The notes below the pieces were generated by a model. It searched no databases. It saw only the letters and a program-made list of their open reading frames with translations, and was not told where the DNA came from. From Streptomyces mangrovisoli (GTDB taxonomy: Bacteria; Actinomycetota; Actinomycetes; Streptomycetales; Streptomycetaceae), in assembly GCF_000974985.2 (NCBI RefSeq), contig NZ_LAVA02000043.1, forward strand, positions 1 through 64,000: DNA of 64,000 bases. Direction: 5' to 3'. The translations under genes were made by a program, and so were the position numbers. How positions within the stretch are numbered: the stretch's first letter is position 1; every line of letters begins with the position of its first letter. This document shows, in pieces, positions 40,907 through 49,497 of this stretch.

Positions 40907-42178
40907 GTGAGCCCGACCAATCGCACCGTGGTCGTCACCGGTATCGGCGCAACCACACCGCTGGGTGGCGACGCAGCCTCTACCTGGGAGGGCCTGATCG
41001 CCGGCAAGTCCGGCGTCAAGCCCCTGGAGCAGGACTGGGCAGCCGACCAGGCCGTCAAGATCGCCGCTCCCGTCGCCGTGGAGCCGACCGAGGTCATCCC
41101 CCGGCCGCAGGCCCGCCGCCTGGACCGCTCCGCGCAGTTCGCGCTGGTCGCGGCGAAGGAGGCGTGGGCCGACGCCGGTTTCGAGGCCAAGGCCGGCGAG
41201 GACGCGTCCGTCGACCCCGACCGCCTCGGCGCGGTCATCGCCTCCGGCATCGGCGGCGTGACGACCCTGCTCGACCAGTACGACGTGCTCAAGGAGAAGG
41301 GCGTCCGCCGCGTCTCCCCGCACACCGTCCCCATGCTGATGCCGAACGGCCCCTCCGCGAACGTGGGCCTGCTCGTCGGCGCCCGCGCGGGCGTGCACAC
41401 CCCGGTCTCCGCCTGCGCCTCGGGCGCCGAGGCCATCGGCTACGCCATCGAGATGATCCGCACCGGCCGGGCCGACGTGGTCGTCGCGGGCGGCACGGAG
41501 GCGGCGATCCACCCGCTGCCCATCGCCGCGTTCGGCAACATGATGGCGATGTCCAAGAACAACGACGACCCGCAGGGCGCGTCCCGCCCCTACGACACCG
41601 CCCGGGACGGCTTCGTCCTCGGCGAGGGCGCCGGCGTGCTGGTCCTGGAGTCCGCCGAGCACGCGGCCAAGCGCGGCGCGCGCGTCTACGCCGAGGCCGT
41701 CGGTCAGGGCATCTCCGCCGACAGCCACGACATCGTGCAGCCGGAGCCGGAGGGCCGCGGCATCGCGCAGGCCCTGCAGAACCTGCTGGAGCGCACCGAC
41801 CTGGACCCGGCCGAGATCGTGCACGTCAACGCGCACGCCACTTCGACGCCGGCCGGTGACGTGGCCGAACTCAAGGCGCTGCGCAAGGTGTTCGGCGACG
41901 ACACCGACCACATGGCGGTCTCCGCGACCAAGTCGATGACCGGTCACCTGCTCGGTGGCGCGGGCGGCATCGAGTCCGTCGCCGCGGTGCTCGCGCTGTA
42001 CCACCGGCTCGCCCCGCCGACCATCAACGTCGACCACCTCGACCCGGAGGCGGAGGCCGCCGCGGACATCGTGCGCGGCGAGGCCCGCAAGCTGCCCGTG
42101 GAGGGCCGTATCGCCGCGCTGAACGACTCGTTCGGCTTCGGCGGCCACAACGTGGTGCTGGCGTTCCGCTCGGTCTGA
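40907..42178 (+). CDS. fabF: Beta-ketoacyl-ACP synthase II
   Basis: This 423-aa elongating condensing enzyme has the catalytic Cys in HTPVSACASGAEAI, the two His in VNAHATSTPAGD and SMTGHLLGGAGG, and the Lys in SATKSMTGH. The opening NRTVVVTGIGATTPLG and the end LNDSFGFGGHNVVLAF are typical. GTG start. It is the last gene of the operon, followed by a perfect GC hairpin. The flanking acpP and fabH identify it as the primary-metabolism enzyme rather than a polyketide ketosynthase. Confidence 0.97.
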   Translation: MSPTNRTVVVTGIGATTPLGGDAASTWEGLIAGKSGVKPLEQDWAADQAVKIAAPVAVEPTEVIPRPQARRLDRSAQFALVAAKEAWADAGFEAKAGEDASVDPDRLGAVIASGIGGVTTLLDQYDVLKEKGVRRVSPHTVPMLMPNGPSANVGLLVGARAGVHTPVSACASGAEAIGYAIEMIRTGRADVVVAGGTEAAIHPLPIAAFGNMMAMSKNNDDPQGASRPYDTARDGFVLGEGAGVLVLESAEHAAKRGARVYAEAVGQGISADSHDIVQPEPEGRGIAQALQNLLERTDLDPAEIVHVNAHATSTPAGDVAELKALRKVFGDDTDHMAVSATKSMTGHLLGGAGGIESVAAVLALYHRLAPPTINVDHLDPEAEAAADIVRGEARKLPVEGRIAALNDSFGFGGHNVVLAFRSV

Positions 42179-42197
42179 ACGCGGCCGTGAAACGGCG

Positions 42198-42232
42198 AGT
42201 GGCCCGCCCCCGGGTTCCGGGGGCGGGCCACT
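42198..42232. terminator. 16-bp perfect hairpin terminator after fabF
   Basis: AGTGGCCCGCCCCCGG (42198-42213) pairs perfectly with 42217-42232 around a three-base loop. It sits between the convergent fabF and DUF3145 genes and should stop both transcripts. Confidence 0.88.
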
Positions 42233-42256
42233 GTGCGTCGCGGGCCTGAAGCGGCG

Positions 42257-42751
42257 TCAGACCACTTGGTGGAGCCAGCGGACCGGGGCGCCCTCGCCCG
42301 CGTACCGGAACGGCTCCAGTTCGTCGTCCCAGGGCTTGCCGAGCAGCTTGGCGATCTCCGCCTCCAGGTCGGTCTCGCCGCGCTGGGAGCGGGTGAGCGC
42401 GGCGCGCAGCCGGTCCTCCGGGATCAGGATGTCGCCGTGGATGCCGGTGACGGCGTGGAAGATGCCGAGATCGGGGGTGCAGCTGTAGCGCTCGCCCTCC
42501 GCCTTGGGGCACGGCTCGGCGGTCACCTCGAAGCGCAGCATCTGCCAGCCGCGCAGCGCGGAGGCCAGTTTGGACGCCGTGCCGGCCTCGGCCTGCCAGG
42601 AGAACTCGGCGCGCCAGGTGCCGGGCGCGGCGGGCTGGCGGATCCAGTCCAGGCTGACGCGCGTGCCGAGCACCCCGGCGACGGCCCACTCGACGTGCGG
42701 GCACAGCGCGCGCGGCGCGGAGTGGACGTACAGAACTCCACGTGTCGTCAC
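42257..42751 (-). CDS. DUF3145 family protein
   Basis: This 164-aa cytosolic protein of the actinobacterial DUF3145 family contains GVLYVHSAPRALCPHVEWAVAGVLG, VSLDWIRQPAAPGTWRAEFSWQAEAGTASKLASALRGWQMLRFEVTAEP and FHAVTGIHGDILIPEDRLRAAL. GTG start with CGGAGG upstream. Function is unknown. It is convergent with fabF across a shared terminator. Confidence 0.9.
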   Translation of the reverse strand: MTTRGVLYVHSAPRALCPHVEWAVAGVLGTRVSLDWIRQPAAPGTWRAEFSWQAEAGTASKLASALRGWQMLRFEVTAEPCPKAEGERYSCTPDLGIFHAVTGIHGDILIPEDRLRAALTRSQRGETDLEAEIAKLLGKPWDDELEPFRYAGEGAPVRWLHQVV

Positions 42752-43019
42752 CGGGACCTCCGGGCAGAGCAGGGCATCTTGCGGGCTGGCTGGCGGCGGT
42801 GGCGCGGGGGCCACGTTGCTTGCGAGGCTACCGTGCGAGGGCGCAAGGAGTGTGACGTACCGTCGGTCCCGGTGCCAGGAAACTCCCGCCATTCACCCGG
42901 GGGGACGCTTGTACGGGTGTGAGCCGTTCCATGCCGGGCGCCGGGAACCCGGGCGCGCTGTCATGGGTTGGTAGGGATGACGCCCCGACCGGGCCGACGA
43001 CGAGGGGATGGACCAGGGC

Positions 43020-43922
43020 ATGCGCAACCCACGCCGGCCGGTACGGCCCGGTGCCCCCCTGCTGGCGGCCGCGCTGCTCGCCGCGCTGCTCGGCGCGACC
43101 GCGTGCGACGCGCCGGGCGGTGGCGCCTCCGGCCCCGGCGACACGCACGCGAAGCGGAAGCAGGGCCCGGTGTGGGACCGCAGCCCGTCGTCCGTGGCGG
43201 CCGTGGGCGACTCCATCACCCGCGGCTTCGACGCGTGCACGGTCCTGTCCGACTGCCCCGAGGTGTCCTGGGCGACGGGCAGCTCGGCGAAGGTGGACAG
43301 CCTGGCGGTACGGCTGCTCGGCCGCACCGGCGCGGCCGGGCACAGCTGGAACTACGCGGTGACGGGTTCCCGGATGGCCGATCTGCCCGCGCAGATCCGC
43401 CGGGCCGCGGCGCGCCGCCCGCAGCTGGTGACGGTGATGATCGGGGCGAACGACGCCTGCCGGGCGTCCACCTCGGCGATGACGTCGGTGGCCGACTTCC
43501 GGGCCGGGTTCGAGGAGTCGCTGCGCACCCTGCGCGCGCGGCTGCCGAAGGCGCAGGTGTACGTCGCCAGCGTGCCCAACCTGAAGCGGCTGTGGTCGCA
43601 GGGGCGGGCCAACCCGCTGGGCAAGCAGATCTGGAAGCTGGGCATCTGCCCCTCGATGCTCCAGGACGCGGACGATCTGACGGCGGCGGCGACGCTGCGC
43701 CGGGACACGGTCCTCGACCGGGTGGAGGCGTACAACGGCGTGCTGAAGGACGTGTGCGCCAAGGACACGCGGTGCCGGTTCGACGGGGACGCGGTGTTCG
43801 ACTACGACTTCGGCACGAAGCAGCTCAGCCAGTGGGACTGGTTCCATCCGAGCGCGGACGGGCAGGCGAGGCTCGCCGAGATCGCCTACCGCACCGTCAC
43901 GTCGAAAGACCCGGTGACCTAG
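43020..43922 (+). CDS. SGNH/GDSL-type esterase lipoprotein
   Basis: This exported hydrolase of 300 aa has a basic N-terminus and hydrophobic stretch leading to the lipobox-like GATAC, so lipid attachment is likely. The SGNH blocks are AVGDSITRGFDAC (catalytic Ser, block I), MIGANDAC (block III Asn) and DWFHPSADGQARLA (block V Asp and His). Extra cysteines suggest disulfides. An in-frame ATG at 43008 is possible, but the GAGGGG directly next to it is too close to serve it. Likely a secreted lipase or esterase; the substrate is unknown. It lies 10 bases upstream of a mutarotase gene. Confidence 0.85.
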   Translation: MRNPRRPVRPGAPLLAAALLAALLGATACDAPGGGASGPGDTHAKRKQGPVWDRSPSSVAAVGDSITRGFDACTVLSDCPEVSWATGSSAKVDSLAVRLLGRTGAAGHSWNYAVTGSRMADLPAQIRRAAARRPQLVTVMIGANDACRASTSAMTSVADFRAGFEESLRTLRARLPKAQVYVASVPNLKRLWSQGRANPLGKQIWKLGICPSMLQDADDLTAAATLRRDTVLDRVEAYNGVLKDVCAKDTRCRFDGDAVFDYDFGTKQLSQWDWFHPSADGQARLAEIAYRTVTSKDPVT

Positions 43923-43932
43923 GGTTTCCCAC

Positions 43933-44904
43933 ATGAGCGAACTTTTCGGCACACTTCCCGACGGCACCGAGGTGCACCGCTGGACCCTCGAGCGGAACGG
44001 AGTGCGGGTGCGTGTGCTGTCGTACGGCGGCATCGTGCAGTCGGTGGAGGTCCCCGACCTGGACGGCCGCACCGCGGACGTGGTGCTGGGCTTCGAGACC
44101 CTCGACGGCTATCTGACGCATCCCGAGCCGTTCTTCGGCGCCCTGGTCGGGCGGTACGCCAACCGGATCGGCGGCGCCCGCTTCGCCCTCGGCGAGAACG
44201 TCTACGCCCTGGAGCCCAACGACGCCCCCAACTCGCTGCACGGCGGCTCCCGGGGCTTCGACAAGCGCGTGTGGGACGCCCGGCCGGTGGAGCACGGGGT
44301 GCGGCTCAGCCGGGTCTCCCCGCACGGCGAGGAGGGCTTCCCGGGCACCCTGGAGGTCACGGCGACGTACACCCTGGACGCCGCCGGGGCGCTGCACATC
44401 GCGTACCGGGCGGTGACGGACGCGCCGACCGTCGTGAACTTCACCAACCACAGCTACTTCGACCTGGGCGGCACGCGCGGCGCGGGCGAGTACGAGCTGT
44501 GGCTGGCCGCCTCCCGGATCACCGCGGTCGACGCGGGTCTGATCCCGACCGGTGCGCTGGAGGACGTCGAGGACACCCGCTTCGACTTCCGCTCGGGCCG
44601 CGAGGTCGGTCCCGGCTACGACCACAACTACGTGCTGGACAAGGGGGTCACCGACGCTCCGGTGGAGGTGGCCGAGCTGCACGAGCGGGTGTCGGGGCGG
44701 GTCCTGACGATCGCGACCACCGAGCCCGGCATCCAGGTCTACACCGCGGACCACCTGGGCGAGCCGTTCGGGCCGAACGCCGCGATCGCGCTGGAGACCC
44801 AGCACTTCCCCGACTCGCCGAACCACCCGGAGTTCCCGAGCACGGTGCTGGTGCCGGGCGAGGAGTTCCGCTCGGAGACGGTGTACGGCTTCTCGGCGCG
44901 CTGA
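43933..44904 (+). CDS. galM: Aldose 1-epimerase (mutarotase), cytosolic
   Basis: This 323-aa enzyme interconverts alpha and beta anomers of aldoses. Family features: GRYANRIGGARF, NDAPNSLHGGSRGFDKRVWDA, VVNFTNHSYFDLGG (acid His), YDHNYVLDKG and ALETQHFPDSPNHPEFPSTVL (base Glu). It has no signal peptide. It lies close behind the SGNH lipoprotein gene (10 bases) and is convergent with a beta-glucosidase gene, whose released sugar it could equilibrate. A Tat-exported paralogue lies at 62102-63256. Confidence 0.92.
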   Translation: MSELFGTLPDGTEVHRWTLERNGVRVRVLSYGGIVQSVEVPDLDGRTADVVLGFETLDGYLTHPEPFFGALVGRYANRIGGARFALGENVYALEPNDAPNSLHGGSRGFDKRVWDARPVEHGVRLSRVSPHGEEGFPGTLEVTATYTLDAAGALHIAYRAVTDAPTVVNFTNHSYFDLGGTRGAGEYELWLAASRITAVDAGLIPTGALEDVEDTRFDFRSGREVGPGYDHNYVLDKGVTDAPVEVAELHERVSGRVLTIATTEPGIQVYTADHLGEPFGPNAAIALETQHFPDSPNHPEFPSTVLVPGEEFRSETVYGFSAR

Positions 44905-44928
44905 GCCGCCGACGCCGGTCACCGCTAG

Positions 44929-44973
44929 CCGGTCGCCGGTCGCCGGTCGCCGGTCGCCGGTCGCCGGTCGCCG
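44929..44973. repeat. Heptanucleotide tandem repeat (CCGGTCG)6
   Basis: Six perfect head-to-tail copies of CCGGTCG (44929-44970) plus three further bases lie just after the galM stop, with degenerate related units (GCCGGTCACCG) on both sides. Length variation by slippage is likely. It does not alter any reading frame. Confidence 0.92.
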
Positions 44974-45032
44974 AGTGCAGGTTGCCGGTCACCGGATGCG
45001 GGGCGCCGCTCATCGGACGCCGGGGACGGGCA

Positions 45033-45068
45033 AGCCCCGGTCCGGGGGTCAGGTCCCGGACCGGGGCT
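45033..45068. terminator. 14-bp perfect hairpin terminator
   Basis: AGCCCCGGTCCGGG (45033-45046) pairs perfectly with 45055-45068, with an eight-base loop. It lies between the convergent galM and GH3 genes and can serve both. Confidence 0.85.
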
Positions 45069-45092
45069 GTAGGCGGGGATGCCCGTCCCTCA

Positions 45093-47531
45093 TCAGACGT
45101 TAATGCTGGTGGCGGCCCTCCGGTCGGCGATGGAGCGTCCTGCCGCGATCTCGTACGAACCCTTCACAACTGCCCACCCACCGGTCCGCTCGTCCCAGAT
45201 CTCGAACGCCCGCCGCGGAAGCTCGACGGTGACCTCGACGCTCTCGCCCGGACCGGCCTCGGCCCCGGCGAATCCGGCGAGCGCGCGGGCGGGGCGGTCG
45301 GGGTCCGTCTCGGCCGGGGCGACGTAGACCTGGACGACCTCGCGGCCGGGCCGCTCGCCGGTGTTGGTGACGCGGACGGTCACCGTGGTGCCGTCCACCG
45401 AGATCCCGTCGTAGCGCCAGTCGGTGTAGCCGAGACCGTGCCCGAACGGGTACGACGGGGTGCGGCCCTGCTTCTCCCACGCCCGGTAGCCGATGAACAC
45501 GCCTTCGCTGTACGGCAGTTCGCCGCCCTCGGGGGTGACCCGGGTGACCGGGGCGTCGGCCAGGGAGCCCCAGGTGGTGGGCAGCCGGCCGCCCGGCTCG
45601 TGGGCGCCGGTCAGCACGTCGGCGAGGGCCGCGCCGCCCTCCTGGCCCGGGAACCAGGTCAGCAGCACCGCCGCCACCTCGTCCCGCCACGGAAGCTCCA
45701 CCGGGGAACCGGAGTTGACGATCACCACGGTGTTCGGGTTGGCGGCGGCGACCGCGTGCACGAGGTCGTCCTGGCGGCCGGGCAGCCGCAGGTCGGCGCG
45801 GTCGAAGCCCTCCGACTCCACCCGGTCGGTGGTGGCGACCACGACCACGGCGGTGTCGGCGGCGCGGGCGGCCGCCACCGCCTCGGCGATCAGCTCGTCG
45901 GGATCGCGCTGCGGGCCCTGGAGGGCGAGGGCGAAGATGACGTTCTTCAGGGGGAGTTCGGCGGCGTAGGTCACGACGTGGGTGAGCGAGACGTCGACCG
46001 GTTCGCCCGCGACGAGTTCGGCCGTGGCGCGCGGCACGGGGGCGCCGAAGAAGGCGGAGAAGGGGTCGTCGGCGTCGGCCGGCTGGACGTCGTCGTAGTA
46101 CGTGGTGGCGCCGACGGTGAGGGTGAAGGCGCCGAAGCCCCGGATGCCGAACGTGTGCGGGCCGCTCTCGCGCGGGGTGAAGGTGCCGGTCAGCTCGACC
46201 GTGTGGAGCGTGTCGTGGGTGACGCCGGCCGGGAGGTCGGAGCCCATCCACTGGATCTGGCCGCCGGGGGCGGTGCCGGTGCCCAGGACGTTCCCGGCGC
46301 TGTCGCGGCAGACGGCCCGCAGGTCGAATCCCGGTGCGCCGAGCGCGAGTTCGGTGCTGGGGTCGGCGCCGACGGCATAGCTGAGGGTGCCCTCGGGCAG
46401 GGCGGCGGTGAGGCCGTCGAGCGGGGAGACGGTGTGCGCGGGGAAGACGGTGGCGGAGCCGCCGCCGAGGACGCGGGCGTCGCGGGCGGCGGCGCCGCTC
46501 AGGGCGACGGTGCCGGGGCGCAGCGGCAGCGCGGACCGCTCGTTGCGCACCAGGACGAAGGAGCGGCGGGCGATCTCGCGGGCCAGCGCCTCGCCGTCGA
46601 CGGGCTCCGGCACCTCGGTGACGGCGGGTTCGGCGCCGGCGAGGGCACCGGTCCGGGCGGCGAGCCGCAGCACCCGGCGGACGGCCTCGTCGACCTCGGC
46701 CTCGTCGGCGGCGCCGTCCCGTACGGCGCGGGCGAGCGCCTCGCCGTAGACCGTGCGCGGTCCCGGCATGGCGACGTCGAGGCCGCCGCGCAGGGCGGGG
46801 ACGGTGTCGCGGGCGGCCATCCAGTCGGAGACGTTGAACCCGTCGAAGCTCCACTCGCCGCGCAGCACGTCGTTCACCAGGCGGGCGTGCTCGGTCATCG
46901 TGACGCCGTTGACGGTGTTGTAGGCGGTCATCACGCCCCAGGGGCGGGCGGTGGCGACGATCGTCTCGAAGGGGGCCAGGTACAGCTCGCGCAGGGCGCG
47001 CTCGCCCACGAGGTTGTTCACGGTGAAGCGGTCGGTCTCGGCGTCGTTGGCGACGAAGTGCTTGACGGTGGTGCCGACGCCGCCGGACTGGACGCCGGTC
47101 ACATAGGCGGCGCCGATCACGCCGGTGAGCAGCGGGTCCTCGCTGTACGCCTCGAAGTGGCGGCCGCCGAGCGGTGAGCGGTGCAGGTTGACGGTGGGCG
47201 CGAGCAGGACGTGGACGCCCTTGCGGCGGGCCTCCTGCGCGAGCAGCACGCCCGCGCGGCGGGCGAGGTCCGGGTCCCAGCCGGCGGCGAGCGCGGTCGG
47301 CGAGGGCAGGGCCACGGAGGGGTCGTCGGCCGTCCAGCGCACGCCCCGCACGCCGATCGGGCCGTCGGACATCACCAGGGAGGCCAGCCCGATCCGGGGC
47401 AGGGCGGGCAGCGACCACATGTCCTGGCCGGCCAGCAGCCGGGTCTTGGCGTCCAGGTCGAGCGCGGCGAGAGCCGCTTCGACGGCGCTCTCGCGGGCCC
47501 GGTCGGCCGGGGTGGACTGCGTTGCTGCCAT
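45093..47531 (-). CDS. Glycoside hydrolase family 3 beta-glucosidase with inserted PA14-like domain
   Basis: This 812-aa cytosolic enzyme has the GH3 N-terminal barrel with APTVNLHRSPLGGRHFEAYSEDP, TVKHFVANDAE (substrate-binding Lys-His, 157-158) and the nucleophile Asp236 in GFNVSDW. The C-terminal alpha/beta domain (ARRSFVLVRNE, VVATTDRVESEGFDRADLRLPGRQD) is interrupted by a PA14-like beta domain at about residues 390-520 (TFTPRESGPHTFGIRGFGAFTLTVGATTYY). A fibronectin-III-like domain closes the protein. Domain order matches bacterial beta-glucosidases that hydrolyse cello-oligosaccharides or plant glucosides. No signal peptide, so the substrate must be imported. ATG at 47531 follows GAGGAGG. 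A TetR gene diverges from it. Confidence 0.93.
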   Translation of the reverse strand: MAATQSTPADRARESAVEAALAALDLDAKTRLLAGQDMWSLPALPRIGLASLVMSDGPIGVRGVRWTADDPSVALPSPTALAAGWDPDLARRAGVLLAQEARRKGVHVLLAPTVNLHRSPLGGRHFEAYSEDPLLTGVIGAAYVTGVQSGGVGTTVKHFVANDAETDRFTVNNLVGERALRELYLAPFETIVATARPWGVMTAYNTVNGVTMTEHARLVNDVLRGEWSFDGFNVSDWMAARDTVPALRGGLDVAMPGPRTVYGEALARAVRDGAADEAEVDEAVRRVLRLAARTGALAGAEPAVTEVPEPVDGEALAREIARRSFVLVRNERSALPLRPGTVALSGAAARDARVLGGGSATVFPAHTVSPLDGLTAALPEGTLSYAVGADPSTELALGAPGFDLRAVCRDSAGNVLGTGTAPGGQIQWMGSDLPAGVTHDTLHTVELTGTFTPRESGPHTFGIRGFGAFTLTVGATTYYDDVQPADADDPFSAFFGAPVPRATAELVAGEPVDVSLTHVVTYAAELPLKNVIFALALQGPQRDPDELIAEAVAAARAADTAVVVVATTDRVESEGFDRADLRLPGRQDDLVHAVAAANPNTVVIVNSGSPVELPWRDEVAAVLLTWFPGQEGGAALADVLTGAHEPGGRLPTTWGSLADAPVTRVTPEGGELPYSEGVFIGYRAWEKQGRTPSYPFGHGLGYTDWRYDGISVDGTTVTVRVTNTGERPGREVVQVYVAPAETDPDRPARALAGFAGAEAGPGESVEVTVELPRRAFEIWDERTGGWAVVKGSYEIAAGRSIADRRAATSINV

Positions 47532-47663
47532 GACGGCGCCTCCTCGTCGAGTCCGTGCGGAAGACTCCATCGTGCATCCGGTACCTGTAGAGCGGTAGGT
47601 TTTGTTACCTCGCTGTTATGTACGGCTCGGGGGGCGCCGTCGGCGGTGTCGTACGGTGACGGA

Positions 47664-48233
47664 ATGAGCGCACGTGAGAGGGTCCGCAGCGAGGAGCGGC
47701 GCGCGGAGATCGTCCGGGCGGCGCTGGAGGTGATCGCGGAGCGCGGTTACCGGGGCACCAGCCTCGCGGCGGTCGCCGAGCGGGTCGGGCTGACCCAGCA
47801 GGGCCTGCTGCACCACTTCCCGACCAAGGACGCGCTGCTGGTGGCGGTGTTGCGCGAGCGCGACCAGTGGGACGCCGTGCCGGAGAGCCGCTGGCGGGTC
47901 GACCTGCTCGCGCAGCTGGTCGAGTACAACGCGATGCGGCCGGGGATCATCCAGACCTTCTCGGCGCTGCTCGGCGAGAGCGTGACCGAGGAGCACCCGG
48001 CCCGCGCGTACTTCACCGAGCGCTACACGCGGGTCCGGGCGAGCATGGCGACCGCGCTGCGCGCCGAGTACGGCGAGCGGCTGCCGAGCGGCCTCACGCC
48101 GGAACGCGCCGCTCCGCTGCTGGTCGCCGTGATGGACGGGCTCCAGTACCAGTGGCTGCTCGACCCGGAGTCGGTCGACATGCCGGCCGCGTTCCGCGAC
48201 TTCCTGGAGGTGCTGGGGGACGGGGAGGGGTGA
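47664..48233 (+). CDS. TetR-family transcriptional regulator
   Basis: This 189-aa regulator has the TetR helix-turn-helix RRAEIVRAALEVIAERGYRGTSLAAVAERVGLTQQGLLHHFPTKDALLVAVL at about residues 12-60 and a helical ligand domain (TetR_C_6-like, PGIIQTFSALLGESVTEEHPARAYF). Homologues next to beta-glucosidase genes are common in Streptomyces (recall). The 132-base divergent gap carries ACCT/AGGT and GGTA/TACC half sites near 47580-47610 that could be its operator. It probably controls the GH3 gene. Confidence 0.88.
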   Translation: MSARERVRSEERRAEIVRAALEVIAERGYRGTSLAAVAERVGLTQQGLLHHFPTKDALLVAVLRERDQWDAVPESRWRVDLLAQLVEYNAMRPGIIQTFSALLGESVTEEHPARAYFTERYTRVRASMATALRAEYGERLPSGLTPERAAPLLVAVMDGLQYQWLLDPESVDMPAAFRDFLEVLGDGEG

Positions 48234-48252
48234 GCCGGACGGGGACGGCCGC

Positions 48253-48591
48253 TCACTGGTGCCATACGACGGCCAGGGCCTTGCTGACCGCGACGACCGC
48301 GGCGAACGCGACCGCCCAGCCCGTCGCCCCGGCCGCGAACAGGGCGGCCGCTCCGGCCCCGAACCACACCGTCTCGAAGGCCACCCGGCCCGCGCCGCGC
48401 ACCTTGTGCGGGGCCTTCGCCGCGCCCCAGCGGGCCCACAGCGCGACGAGCACGGCGGGCGCGGCGACCATGAGCAGCCAGCGCACCGCCGTGGGGGCGT
48501 CCAGCGTGAACCCCCAGTAGGCGACGGCCGCGAGGGCGCCGAGCTCGATCAGGAACAGCACACCGAGGTTCACGCCCTGGGCCGTCTTCAT
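48253..48591 (-). CDS. YrdB/DUF2568 family membrane protein
   Basis: This 112-aa integral membrane protein has four predicted helices: VNLGVLFLIELGALAAVAYWGF, AVRWLLMVAAPAVLVALWARWG, VAFETVWFGAGAAALFAAGA and WAVAFAAVVAVSKALAVV. The loop GAAKAPHKVRGAGR is characteristic of YrdB-like DUF2568 proteins. Function is unknown. It lies 31 bases downstream of the EI24 gene on the same strand and is convergent with the TetR gene. Confidence 0.83.
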   Translation of the reverse strand: MKTAQGVNLGVLFLIELGALAAVAYWGFTLDAPTAVRWLLMVAAPAVLVALWARWGAAKAPHKVRGAGRVAFETVWFGAGAAALFAAGATGWAVAFAAVVAVSKALAVVWHQ

Positions 48592-48622
48592 GGACGGAAG
48601 TATGGCCCGGCGGGGCAGCCGG

Positions 48623-49426
48623 TCACGAGGCCTCGGTGTCGTCGGTGTCCTCGGGGTCCGCAGTGCGCGGCGCGCGCTCCGTGTCCTCGCCCAGCAGGTC
48701 GCGGGCGAGCAGGGTCGCCCCCGCGACCGCGCCCGGCATCAGGAACACCGCGACGAACGGGACCAGGAAGGCGAGGCCGAGCAGGGTGCCGAAGCCCCAG
48801 ACCAGGGTCTTGCGGGAGCGCAACAGGGCCAGCCGGGCGCGCAGTTCGACGTCGCGGCGCTGGAGCGCGACCGAGGCCAGCTCTTCGGTGAGGAAGAAGC
48901 CGGTGACGAAGAACCCGATCACCGGGACGACCGTCTGCCCGACGAACGGCAGGAAGCCGAGGGCGAACAGGAGCAGGCCCCACACGGCGGCCCGGACCAG
49001 GACGCGCAGGCTGTCACGGGCGGAGATCCACATCTCGCGCCAGAGCGTGCGGTGCGACTGCGGGGCGGACCCGTCGGGCGACAGGTCCCGGTCGACCGCC
49101 TCGGAGAGGCTCTCGTAGAAGGGCTGCCCGATCAGCAGGGTCGCGGCGGTGAAGGTGAGGACGGCCAGCAGCAGGCACAGGGCGAACAGCACGACCGCGA
49201 GGAAGTCGCGGAACAGCCCCTGCCAGGGGCTCGCCCAGTCGTCGGCGAAGGGCGTCGCCCAGCCGACGAGGTCCACGCCCCACACGCCGAGCGAGACCAG
49301 GGCAGCGGCGTACAGGACGAGGGTGATCAGTCCGGGCAGCAGCCCCACCCCGAACCGCTTGCCCCGCCGGGCCACCCACCGCTGCCCTTTCAGCAGATAC
49401 CCGAATCCCACCCCAAGATCACGCAT
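48623..49426 (-). CDS. EI24/CysZ-like membrane protein
   Basis: This 267-aa membrane protein of the EI24 (CysZ-like) family contains GVGFGYLLKGQRWVARRGKRFGVGLLPGLITLVLY, LLIGQPFYESLSEAVDR, FALGFLPFVGQTVVPVIGFFVTGFFLTEEL and LRSRKTLVWGFGTLLGLAFLVPFVAVFLMPGAVAGATLL. The tail is acidic. CysZ members transport sulfate, but the actinobacterial branch has no established substrate. Probably co-transcribed with the DUF2568 gene. Confidence 0.87.
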   Translation of the reverse strand: MRDLGVGFGYLLKGQRWVARRGKRFGVGLLPGLITLVLYAAALVSLGVWGVDLVGWATPFADDWASPWQGLFRDFLAVVLFALCLLLAVLTFTAATLLIGQPFYESLSEAVDRDLSPDGSAPQSHRTLWREMWISARDSLRVLVRAAVWGLLLFALGFLPFVGQTVVPVIGFFVTGFFLTEELASVALQRRDVELRARLALLRSRKTLVWGFGTLLGLAFLVPFVAVFLMPGAVAGATLLARDLLGEDTERAPRTADPEDTDDTEAS

Positions 49427-49497
49427 GACACGACTCTAGCGAGCGTGCGCGCGGTGGTGACCGGCGCGGTCCGGCCGTCGTCGGGACCACCGCGCGG

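Noticed and set aside
38528-42178. fab genes as part of a polyketide cluster
   Set aside because: The set fasR-fabD-fabH-acpP-fabF is the primary fatty-acid operon. No ketosynthase pair, cyclase, tailoring or resistance gene accompanies it.
47580-47610. Operator of the TetR gene next to the beta-glucosidase
   Set aside because: ACCT/AGGT and GGTA/TACC half sites are present, but the arms are only four bases, too weak for a separate feature.
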